From: an uncultured Campylobacter sp.
Lineage (GTDB): Bacteria > Campylobacterota > Campylobacteria > Campylobacterales > Campylobacteraceae
DNA length: 64,000 nt
Assembly (NCBI GenBank): GCA_934718785.1
Contig: CAKVAF010000003.1
Location: 50,066-114,065 of the forward strand
Direction: 5' to 3'
Under the pieces are notes generated by a model. It worked only from the letters and a program-made list of their open reading frames with translations, ran no database searches and was not told the DNA's origin. Shown in pieces: positions 17,935 through 24,922 of the stretch (the stretch's first letter is position 1; each line of letters opens with the position of its first letter). The position numbers were made by a program, and so were the translations under genes.

Positions 17935-19080
17935 ATGTCAAAAAATCTTAAAATTTTCATCATTTTACCCACCTGGCTAGGCGATGCTGTGATGTCAAGT
18001 GCTGCTTTGAAGCTTATTTTCACGCATTTTAAAAGCCTTGATAAAAATGCGCAGTTTTTTTTGTATGGCTCTTTTGCAGCTTGCGAGCTTTTTAAGGAGT
18101 GTGAAAATACACAAGTCTTTGAAGCCTTTAAAAAAAGACGTTTTATAAGCTTTTTTAAGCTTGCACGCGCTTTTAAAAAGGACTTTAACTTTGATTACGC
18201 CTTTAGCTTTCGCTCTGCAATGAGTTCTAAAATTATGCTTTTTATGCTTGCTTCAAGGGCTAAATTTGTGTTTAAAAAGCACGCTTTTAAAGAGCTTCAT
18301 CAGGTTTTAAAATATTTATTTTTTGTAAAAAATGCTCTAAATTTAAGCTCAAATGAAAATTTACAAAGTCATTTTTTTAAAAAAGAGCCTTTGAGTGAAA
18401 ATTTCAAAAATGTAAGCGTTGAAAAAATCGAGTTTAACCAAGCTTTTTTAAGCTTAAATGAAAAATTAAAAAATGAAATTTTAAATGAAAATAGCCTTTT
18501 TCTGCCCTTTAAATTTCACAAAAACAGCCTTGATGAGCTTTTAAAAGAGCATAAAAAAAGCGAATTTTGTTTTAAAGAGTTAAAATTTTTAGGCATAAAT
18601 GCAGGCGCGCATTATGGACTGGCTAAACGCTGGCCGCCTCAGTATTTTGCCACTGTTGCAAATGCCTTTTCAAGCACACATCAAATTTTAATTTTTGGCG
18701 TAAAAAGCGAGAGCGAAATTTGCAGTGAAATTGAAAACTTGCTTTTAAAAAAGGGCATTAAGGCTATAAATTTATGCGCTAAAACAAGCATTAAAGAACT
18801 TTGTGAGTATATAAGCGCGCTTGATTTATTGCTTACAAATGATAGCGGCACGATGCACATAGCAGCCGTTTATAAGATTAAAAGTGTTGTGCTTTTTGGT
18901 CCTACAAATTTCAAGCAAACTTCGCCGTGGAATAATCAAAACGCTAGGCTTTTGCATTTAAACTTATCCTGTATGCCTTGTATGAAGCGCATTTGTCCTT
19001 TAAAAACTCACGAATGTATGCTAAATCTTAAGCCTGAGTTTGTTATCAATGCTGCCAAAGAGCTTTTAAAAGAAAAATAA
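17935..19080 (+). CDS. waaF: ADP-heptose--LPS heptosyltransferase II
   Basis: WaaF adds the second heptose to the inner core of lipooligosaccharide at the cytosolic face of the inner membrane. The GT9-family start IILPTWLGDAVMSSAALKLI, the ADP-heptose pocket NDSGTMHIAAV and the C-terminal GPTNFKQTSPWN match WaaF. So does the Cys-rich CMPCMKRICPLKTHECM typical of heptosyltransferase II. Its 381 residues include a diverged middle (about 140-200) rich in Phe, Lys and Asn. It is co-transcribed with the Ppx/GppA gene. Confidence 0.88.
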   Translation: MSKNLKIFIILPTWLGDAVMSSAALKLIFTHFKSLDKNAQFFLYGSFAACELFKECENTQVFEAFKKRRFISFFKLARAFKKDFNFDYAFSFRSAMSSKIMLFMLASRAKFVFKKHAFKELHQVLKYLFFVKNALNLSSNENLQSHFFKKEPLSENFKNVSVEKIEFNQAFLSLNEKLKNEILNENSLFLPFKFHKNSLDELLKEHKKSEFCFKELKFLGINAGAHYGLAKRWPPQYFATVANAFSSTHQILIFGVKSESEICSEIENLLLKKGIKAINLCAKTSIKELCEYISALDLLLTNDSGTMHIAAVYKIKSVVLFGPTNFKQTSPWNNQNARLLHLNLSCMPCMKRICPLKTHECMLNLKPEFVINAAKELLKEK

Positions 19081-19340
19081 AAGCCTTATTTTAAAGAGTT
19101 TTAAGCTCAATTTAAACCCTAAAGACATTGAAATTTAAGAAGTTTATGCTATAATTTATTTTATCAAGGCTTAAATGATAAAATTGCGCCAAAAATGGAG
19201 AGCTTTGGCTGAGATTAAAATTTAAAGAATGTTAAATTTATTAAAATAATTAAAAATTAAATTTTAGTGAATATTGATTTAACCCCTATTAAATTTAGGC
19301 TAAATTGAATAAAACAAGATTTTTTAGGATATAATTAAAA

Positions 19341-19568
19341 ATGAGTAAAAACGAAAAAATCAAAGAACAAATTTCATATTTAAAATTTTGCTTTGGCATT
19401 ATCATAGCCATTATTGTATCCATCACGGGCTATATTTTTAATCAATTTGAAAAGATGAATTTTTGGCTTTTATTGATAAGTTTTATCTTTGACATCATCT
19501 TAATCATTGTCGTTTTTGTATTGATGAAATTTATTAGCAAAAATATCAATTCTTTGGAGGATTTATGA
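19341..19568 (+). CDS. Small two-helix membrane protein
   Basis: I do not recognise this 75-residue protein. It has a charged N-terminus, two membrane segments (about 15-34 and 41-64) and a short polar tail. A TATAAT at 19330-19335 lies only 5 bases before the ATG, so either transcription starts further upstream (another TATAAT at 19150-19155) or the mRNA is nearly leaderless. AGGA at 19326 is a distant ribosome site. The stop overlaps the ATG of a 32-codon gene. The 260-base spacer before it has no other gene. Confidence 0.65.
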   Translation: MSKNEKIKEQISYLKFCFGIIIAIIVSITGYIFNQFEKMNFWLLLISFIFDIILIIVVFVLMKFISKNINSLEDL

Positions 19569-19663
19569 TAACTGATTTAATTTTAGTGGGCTTCATTATC
19601 ATTATGTTTTGCATACCTTTATTTATCCTTAAATCCGTTTATGAGATGAATAAAAGCAAATAA
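19565..19663 (+). CDS. 32-residue single-span membrane peptide
   Basis: The ATG at 19565 overlaps the preceding stop (ATGA) and has an ideal GGAGG six bases upstream, inside the preceding gene. The peptide has one membrane segment (about 4-23, DLILVGFIIIMFCIPLFIL) and a Lys-containing tail. Coupling and the strong ribosome site argue that it is real. The function is unknown; a two-peptide membrane complex is plausible (inference). Confidence 0.65.
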   Translation: MITDLILVGFIIIMFCIPLFILKSVYEMNKSK

Positions 19664-19708
19664 AGCTAAAGTCAATCTTTAAAACGACGAATCATTCAAA
19701 GGCAAATT

Positions 19709-21673
19709 TTGAATCAAATCTTACAAAACAATCTCAACGCCCTTGCCGCCGGCGTCAATCAGCCCTTAGCTACAAAAATCATCAGCTTTTTAAACGCGCA
19801 AAGTTCAAATTCTTTAAACGCGCTTGATTTTACTCGCTTCACTCTGGCTGAAAATGGCAATATTTTTGACAAATACAATCAAGTTTTCATCTATGAAAAT
19901 ATGCAAGCTGAGCTTGAAAGCTACGCATCAAGCATACTAGCGCAAACGCCTAGATATCCATTCATTTGTATTTATGGTATCGCTAATGGCTTGCTCGCAC
20001 AGCTTTTAGCTCATAATTATCAACATATACTTGTTTTTGAGAGCAATATCGAGCTTTTTATCCTTGCTTTGAGCCTTGTAGATATCAGCAAAGAGCTATT
20101 TAGCGGGCAAATTTATCTTTTAGACACAAAAGAAGAAAAATTTCAAAACCAGCTTTTAATGCTCTTTGATTCTAAGGATATTTTTGAGTGGCTCGAGCTT
20201 TATGAGCTTTTTATCGGGGCGGAATTTTATAAGAAATATTATCAAAAAGAGCTTTTAGAAATCGATCATTTTTGCCTAGAAAATTTACACATCATCATTA
20301 GAAACGCAGGCTCAAATTTAAGCTTGCCGCTAAATTGTCTAAAAAACCTCATCCACAATGTGCCTATCATGCTTGAAAACATCCCTTATCAAAGGCTTTT
20401 GAGCGAGCGCAAAAACAAATTTCACACCGCCATCATCGTCTCAGCAGGACCTAGCCTTAACAAGCAATTAGAACTTTTAAATAAATTTCAAGAAAATGCC
20501 GTGATTTTCGCCGCAGATGGCGCACTAAAAAGCCTTGAAATGGCAAATATCAAGCCTGATTATGTGCTTAATATCGACTTTGCAAATCACGCCTTGAAAT
20601 TTTTTGACCCGCCAAATACAAAAGAGTGCGCGTCAAAAAGCGAGCAAAGCCCTTCTTACAACCCTGCCGCAAAAAGCAATTTGCAAAACACAGAGCAAAA
20701 CAAAGCGCCAAAGCAAGATTATCTGGCTATTTTATCGATTTTAACGCACCCTGATTTGCTTCAAAGGCTTGATAATAAATGCGTCGTGCTGAATGAAGAC
20801 GCCTTTTGCCGCCGTTTTAATCTCAACGACTTTGGCTATATCGAAACAGGCACCATGGTCAGCCATTGTGCTTATGTGCTAGCGCTTGAACTGGGTTTTA
20901 AGACTATCATTGCTATCGGGCAGGATTTAGCCTTTGATGAGGCGGGAAATTCGCACGCTAAGGGCTTTGCGTTTGCTGAGAGCTTAGATAGCGATGAAAG
21001 CCAGAAGCATGAGCATAAACTGCAAAAACTCAAAGTCCTAGCGTATGGGGGCAAGGGCGAAGTTACCACAAATATCGCTTGGAATGATTATCGTATCAAG
21101 CTTGAATACCTTTTCGCGCGCTTTTTAGACAAAGCCACTTTTATCAATGCCACCCAAGGCGGTGCGCGCATTCGTTTTATGCAAGAACTTGACTTTAGCG
21201 TTTGCGAGCAGTTTTTAACAAAAACAAAGCCCAAATTTTCGCCTATAAAGCCTTTAACAGCGAATAGAAGCGAAAAATTACTGCATAAATTTATAGAAAA
21301 AATCAAAGAATATGAGCGCGCCGGCGCAAGCCTTTTAGAAAATGCAAATTCTCTTAAACAAGCGCTTGAAAGCATTTTAGAAGCCAACAAAGACTTACCC
21401 CTAGCCTTTTTGCAAAATGTCAAGCAAAGCATTGATAAGCTTAATAGTGAGCTCAATACCAGCACTTATCTTAACAACAGCATTTCAAAGGTCCTATTTT
21501 TCGAACGTGGGCGCAGACTAAGCGAGCTTTTAAGGCTTAAAATCTCGGATGAAAAGATCTTTTTACTGCATTTTTTAAACAATTACAAGGATTATTTATC
21601 TTTTTTTGACGAGCAAATCACCTTAATACAAGACATTTTGAATGAATTTTTAGCAAAATATTTAAATCAATAA
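19709..21673 (+). CDS. Motility accessory factor (Maf/DUF115) protein
   Basis: Third Maf paralogue, 654 residues, read from a TTG at 19709 with AAAGG before it; the sequence from there (MNQILQNNLNALAAG) matches the NNLNALAG start of the Maf at 14821. Landmarks: YPFICIYGIANGLLAQLL, VSAGPSLNKQLELLNKF, MVSHCAYVLALELGF and IGQDLAFDEAGNSHAKG. A low-complexity insert rich in Ser, Asn and Gln (about 303-342) interrupts the core between the NIDFANHALKFFD and LAILSILTHP segments and is missing from the other two. It lies opposite in direction to the Maf pair. Confidence 0.88.
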   Translation: MNQILQNNLNALAAGVNQPLATKIISFLNAQSSNSLNALDFTRFTLAENGNIFDKYNQVFIYENMQAELESYASSILAQTPRYPFICIYGIANGLLAQLLAHNYQHILVFESNIELFILALSLVDISKELFSGQIYLLDTKEEKFQNQLLMLFDSKDIFEWLELYELFIGAEFYKKYYQKELLEIDHFCLENLHIIIRNAGSNLSLPLNCLKNLIHNVPIMLENIPYQRLLSERKNKFHTAIIVSAGPSLNKQLELLNKFQENAVIFAADGALKSLEMANIKPDYVLNIDFANHALKFFDPPNTKECASKSEQSPSYNPAAKSNLQNTEQNKAPKQDYLAILSILTHPDLLQRLDNKCVVLNEDAFCRRFNLNDFGYIETGTMVSHCAYVLALELGFKTIIAIGQDLAFDEAGNSHAKGFAFAESLDSDESQKHEHKLQKLKVLAYGGKGEVTTNIAWNDYRIKLEYLFARFLDKATFINATQGGARIRFMQELDFSVCEQFLTKTKPKFSPIKPLTANRSEKLLHKFIEKIKEYERAGASLLENANSLKQALESILEANKDLPLAFLQNVKQSIDKLNSELNTSTYLNNSISKVLFFERGRRLSELLRLKISDEKIFLLHFLNNYKDYLSFFDEQITLIQDILNEFLAKYLNQ

Positions 21674-21730
21674 ATTTAAAAACAGCTGCCAATATTTAAA
21701 ATTTAAATCATTTATAAATTCTTAAAAGCC

Positions 21731-22003
21731 TTATTTTACAAAGCTTTCAAGGATGCTGAGTAAATTTTGCACTTCTTCTTCGCGCTTTGATTTGGTGTTT
21801 GCATTGATTAAATGCTCTTTGATGTGCGTTTTTAAAACAGCTTGCATTAAAGCATTCATCGCGCCCCTGCAAGCTGCGATTTGCTGTAAAATTTTAAAGC
21901 ATTCATTATCGTTTTCCAAAGCCCTTTCAAGCGCGCTGATTTGCCCTTTTATCTTTTTAAGTCTAAGTAAAATTTGCTCTTTATGTGCGGTAGTGTGTGC
22001 CAA
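21731..22003 (-). CDS. RcnR/DmeR-type nickel/cobalt-sensing repressor
   Basis: CsoR/RcnR-family repressors are all-helical tetramers that leave DNA when metal binds. This 90-residue protein has the RcnR ligand set in exact positions: His3, Cys35, His60 and His64. FrmR-type formaldehyde sensors keep Cys35 but usually lack His3 and His64, so a nickel/cobalt role fits best (known family rules; inference for this protein). It is divergent from a DmeF-like exporter with a palindrome between them, the arrangement of rhizobial dmeRF. Cobalt, nickel or both cannot be chosen from the sequence. Confidence 0.88.
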   Translation of the reverse strand: MAHTTAHKEQILLRLKKIKGQISALERALENDNECFKILQQIAACRGAMNALMQAVLKTHIKEHLINANTKSKREEEVQNLLSILESFVK

Positions 22004-22030
22004 ATTTAGCCTTTCAGTAAATTTTAATCT

Positions 22031-22047
22031 ATACTAGGGTATAGTAT
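22031..22047. promoter_or_regulatory. Probable DmeR/RcnR operator
   Basis: ATACTA-GGGTA-TAGTAT is a perfect 6-bp inverted repeat around a G/C core. It has the TACT...AGTA arms flanking a G tract known for RcnR and DmeR sites. It overlaps a candidate -10 (TATAGT) for the exporter gene and lies 28 bases from the regulator start, so binding would silence both genes. Confidence 0.75.
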
Positions 22048-22089
22048 CAAAAATCAAATGAAAATAAGCTTAAAAAAGGAGAATGCGTA

Positions 22090-23136
22090 ATGAATAATGA
22101 AATTCTAAAGGGTAAAATTTGTAGTTTTAACCTGCATCATTCAAATCAAAAAGCCAAAAAACACATATTTTACGCCTTTGTTTTCACGCTTTTGACGATG
22201 ATTGTAGAAATTGTCGCAGGCAGTATTTATCACTCTATGGCACTGCTTGCAGATGGCTGGCATATGAGTTCTCACACGCTTGCACTGGGGCTTGCTCTGC
22301 TTGCTTATATCGTGGCAAATCACTACGCAAAAGACATTCGCTTTGCTTTTGGCACTTATAAGGTCGAGATTTTGGCGGCTTTTGTGAGTGCGATTTTTTT
22401 GCTGGGTGTGGCGTTTTTTATGGTGTATGAGAGCATTGAAAGGCTTGTAAATCCCCAAAATATCGCTTATAAAGAAGCTATAATCGTCGCTTTTCTCGGG
22501 CTTTTCATCAATGGCGTGTGCGTGTGGCTTTTAAGAGATGATGAGAGCATGCACGCAGGACACACCCACGACACGCACAATCACGCTCACACGCACGAAA
22601 ATTCTCATTTTCACGCAGATGAAAATTCACATTCTCATCATGAGATACACGAACATTCAAAGTGTAATAAACATTCGCACGAACATGAAAGCGCGGCTTT
22701 AAAGAGCGCAAATTCACAAAAAAGCACGAAGCAGGATTTAAATTTAAAAGCTGCTTATGTGCATGTTTTAGCTGACGCGCTCACTTCTGTGCTTGCTATT
22801 ATCGCGCTTTTTGGGGGACTATTTTTTAATTTTTGGTGGTTAGATAGTTTGATGGGGCTTGTTGGAGCGCTGCTTGTCTTTATCTGGGCGATTAATTTAA
22901 TCAAACAAAGTGCTAAAATTTTGCTGGATATGAATGAAGATGAGAGCCTTTTTGCTGAAATTTCCACGCTTTTAAAGGGTTTTGGCGAGATTAAGGATTT
23001 GCACCTTTTAAGGGTGGGTAAAGATGAATTTGCACTCATTTTAAGCCTAGAAAATGGCGCAAATATCAAAGAAGTGCGCAAAAAGCTTGCTTCGTGCAAA
23101 CAGCTCGTGCATATTTCTATCGAGGTGCAGGAGTAA
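22090..23136 (+). CDS. DmeF-like cation diffusion facilitator exporter
   Basis: CDF exporters exchange a divalent metal ion for protons across the inner membrane. The 348-residue protein has six membrane segments with metal-site motifs LADGWHMSSHTLALG (TM2) and HVLADALTSVLAI (TM5). A His-rich loop at about residues 155-200 has more than fifteen histidines (HAGHTHDTHNHAHTHE). The WHMSSHT motif is typical of DmeF rather than ZitB/CzcD (memory). A short cytosolic C-terminal domain follows. Start ATG at 22090 has AAAAAAGGAG upstream. Gene position beside the RcnR-type repressor supports nickel/cobalt resistance. Confidence 0.88.
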   Translation: MNNEILKGKICSFNLHHSNQKAKKHIFYAFVFTLLTMIVEIVAGSIYHSMALLADGWHMSSHTLALGLALLAYIVANHYAKDIRFAFGTYKVEILAAFVSAIFLLGVAFFMVYESIERLVNPQNIAYKEAIIVAFLGLFINGVCVWLLRDDESMHAGHTHDTHNHAHTHENSHFHADENSHSHHEIHEHSKCNKHSHEHESAALKSANSQKSTKQDLNLKAAYVHVLADALTSVLAIIALFGGLFFNFWWLDSLMGLVGALLVFIWAINLIKQSAKILLDMNEDESLFAEISTLLKGFGEIKDLHLLRVGKDEFALILSLENGANIKEVRKKLASCKQLVHISIEVQE

Positions 23137-23146
23137 AAAGCTGATA

Positions 23147-23239
23147 TTACTTTGCTTCATCATAAAAAGATTTATATAAACATTGAAATAGAAAATATAA
23201 AGTATAAGAAATATTAAGAAATTCTAAAACAAATCCCAT
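23147..23239 (-). CDS. 30-residue membrane peptide
   Basis: A short frame starting at 23239 with AAGGAG (23245-23250) five bases ahead. The peptide is hydrophobic in its middle (VLEFLNISYTLYFLFQCLY) and ends in a charged tail, so one membrane segment is likely. The ribosome site is held in the loop and the start codon in the stem of a 9-bp hairpin. It lies 40 bases past the end of the 73-residue gene on the same strand. I do not recognise it. Confidence 0.5.
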   Translation of the reverse strand: MGFVLEFLNISYTLYFLFQCLYKSFYDEAK

Positions 23240-23267
23240 GCAAGCTCCTTTTTTAAGTAGCTTGCAT
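23238..23267 (-). promoter_or_regulatory. Hairpin over the start of the 30-residue gene
   Basis: ATGCAAGCT (23238-23246) pairs perfectly with AGCTTGCAT (23259-23267) around a 12-base loop. In the mRNA of the minus strand, most of the Shine-Dalgarno AAGGAG is unpaired in the loop while the last bases and the start codon AUG are in the stem. It could control translation or act as an attenuator. Confidence 0.5.
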
Positions 23268-23279
23268 TTAAAATTTCAA

Positions 23280-23501
23280 TTATAGAATTTCAATCATCAT
23301 TTTTAAGCAAAAGGAAAATAAGGGCCAAAAACATATTAAGTAACAAGCCTTGTCGCATCCACTAGGCCGCTGTAAATCCTGCTCATCCACATACCAAACC
23401 ACTCCGCCGCGACCACTTGAAAGACAAAAAACCAAAGCAAGTAGCAACTTTGCAAGCGAGATTATACCCCAAATTCCAGCTTTGAGAAAATTAAAACTCA
23501 T
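23280..23501 (-). CDS. Small membrane protein, translationally coupled to DNA ligase
   Basis: A 73-residue frame whose ATG overlaps the ligase stop (ATGA), with GATGAAAG as ribosome site. Two hydrophobic segments (about 9-28 and 53-72) flank a polar Gly/Cys-containing loop (SSGRGGVVWYVDEQDL). The loop region is less AT-rich than the surroundings. Coupling to the ligase gene and a plausible topology support it, but I do not recognise the family and codon shadowing cannot be fully excluded. Confidence 0.5.
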   Translation of the reverse strand: MSFNFLKAGIWGIISLAKLLLALVFCLSSGRGGVVWYVDEQDLQRPSGCDKACYLICFWPLFSFCLKMMIEIL

Positions 23502-24358
23502 CTTTCATCACGCACACGCAAAAATACAGGAAATTTTGGCAAGCCTTTTTTAGTGTAGCCATTAAATTTATAAGTGATGATGGTGTGAAGTGGCGGGGGA
23601 TTGAAGCGAAATGCGTCTTTAAAACCTGTGCCGATTTTAAAGTGTTTTTTAGTCTCTAAATCCTCGCATAAAATCGCGCCCACAGCCTTTTCATACTTGC
23701 CCCTACCTTGAGTGTAGCCTATAATCTTGCATTCTTTGTCGCTCCAAGGCTTCATTTTAAGGGCATTTGCGCTGCGCTTTGTCTCATAAGGTGCATTTTC
23801 AAGGCGTACGACAAGCCCTTCGCCGCCTTTTTCAAGCACTTTTTTGTAGTAATCTTGCAAATGCTTTTCATTTTTTATGCGAATTTGAGGGATGATTTTA
23901 AGGTGCGCGTTTTTAACACCGCTCTTTTTTTGAGCGTTTAAAAAGCTTTCAAGCTCGCTAAGCCTTGCTAAAAGGTTAGTTTGCGCGCTATTTGGCACAT
24001 CAAAGACATTGTAAGTTACGCTTTGCCAAAGCTTATCGCTAGGCTCGTCTTTATTGATTAACGCGCTCAGTTCATTAAATTGAGTCCTATCGATAAAAAG
24101 CTCGCCATCTAAAGCAAAGGGCGGAAAGTTTTGCGTAAAAAACTTTGGTGTTTTTATGGTATAATTTTTGCGCGTTTTAAGAGTGCGTCCATCCCACAGC
24201 GCACGCACACCATCAAGCTTTTCACTCATCACATATAAACTTAAGTTTTTATCCTTAAAATCTTGCTCTTTAAATTCACTTAAAAGTAAGATATTTTCGG
24301 CTTTGCTTGCTATGATTAAAAAGCATAAAAGCAAGGCAAATTGAAGTGATTTTTTCAT
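23498..24358 (-). CDS. Exported ATP-dependent DNA ligase (LigE-type)
   Basis: Bacterial LigE-type ligases are minimal ATP-dependent enzymes that join DNA nicks. The 286-residue protein starts with a signal peptide (MKKSLQFALLLCFLIIASKA), then the adenylation site EKLDGVRALW with catalytic Lys47. It keeps downstream motifs LDGELFI, EGLVVRL and ALKMKPW, followed by an OB-fold. There is no DNA-binding or LigD extension. It matches Cj1669c of C. jejuni (memory). The export signal implies work in the periplasm, perhaps on incoming DNA during natural transformation (inference). Confidence 0.88.
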   Translation of the reverse strand: MKKSLQFALLLCFLIIASKAENILLLSEFKEQDFKDKNLSLYVMSEKLDGVRALWDGRTLKTRKNYTIKTPKFFTQNFPPFALDGELFIDRTQFNELSALINKDEPSDKLWQSVTYNVFDVPNSAQTNLLARLSELESFLNAQKKSGVKNAHLKIIPQIRIKNEKHLQDYYKKVLEKGGEGLVVRLENAPYETKRSANALKMKPWSDKECKIIGYTQGRGKYEKAVGAILCEDLETKKHFKIGTGFKDAFRFNPPPLHTIITYKFNGYTKKGLPKFPVFLRVRDER

Positions 24359-24360
24359 TT

Positions 24361-24867
24361 TTAGCCTTTAAATTTAGATTGATTGCGCGTAAATTTAGCT
24401 TGATTTCTCGCTTCAAGACCTAGTAAAAAGCGCTTGATAGCAAGGGCGTTGATCGCACCTTTGCTTGTGTAGCCGCCAAGTGCGCCGCTACTGGCTATCA
24501 CGCGGTGGCAAGGCACGATGATAGGCAAGTTGTTTTTAGAATTTGCATTGCCAACGGCTCTAAAAGCCTTTTTATGCCCTATTTTCTCAGCCATTTCTTT
24601 ATAGCTTAAAGTGCTGCCATAAGCAATTTCATGCAAAGCCTTATAAACTTTGGCTTCAAAGCCCTTGCCTTGAGCTTTTATGGGCAAGTTAAATTCAAAA
24701 AGCTTGCCCGCAAAATAAAGCTCAAACTGCCTTTTTGCTTCTTTTAAAAGCGCGCAAGGATTTTCAATCTCTTTAAATTCACTCACAAAATCCACGCTTA
24801 AAAGCTTCTCATCATCGCTTGTGAGTAAAATGGGAGAAATTTTTGTGTAAAAGTAGATTTTAAACAT
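24361..24867 (-). CDS. ogt: Methylated-DNA--protein-cysteine methyltransferase
   Basis: Ogt removes methyl groups from O6-methylguanine by accepting them on its active-site cysteine. IVPCHRVIASSGALGGYTS carries the acceptor Cys120. The upstream YGSTLSYKEMAEKIG and AFRAVGNANSKNNL are the usual DNA-recognition region. It is 168 residues, as expected. Two genes for DNA repair (this and the ligase) lie two bases apart in one direction. Confidence 0.94.
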   Translation of the reverse strand: MFKIYFYTKISPILLTSDDEKLLSVDFVSEFKEIENPCALLKEAKRQFELYFAGKLFEFNLPIKAQGKGFEAKVYKALHEIAYGSTLSYKEMAEKIGHKKAFRAVGNANSKNNLPIIVPCHRVIASSGALGGYTSKGAINALAIKRFLLGLEARNQAKFTRNQSKFKG

Positions 24868-24922
24868 TTTTTTGCCTTTTTATTGCTAAAATTATAACAA
24901 AATAAATTTGGAGTTTGCAAAA

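Noticed and set aside
19175..19225. 16-codon frame (MIKLRQKWRALAEIKI) in the spacer before the small membrane genes
   Set aside because: Too short, and only a weak AAGG upstream; a TATAAT at 19150 precedes it but this is not enough.
22508..22717. 69-codon minus-strand frame rich in Arg and Cys
   Set aside because: It is the antisense of the His-rich loop of the CDF exporter.
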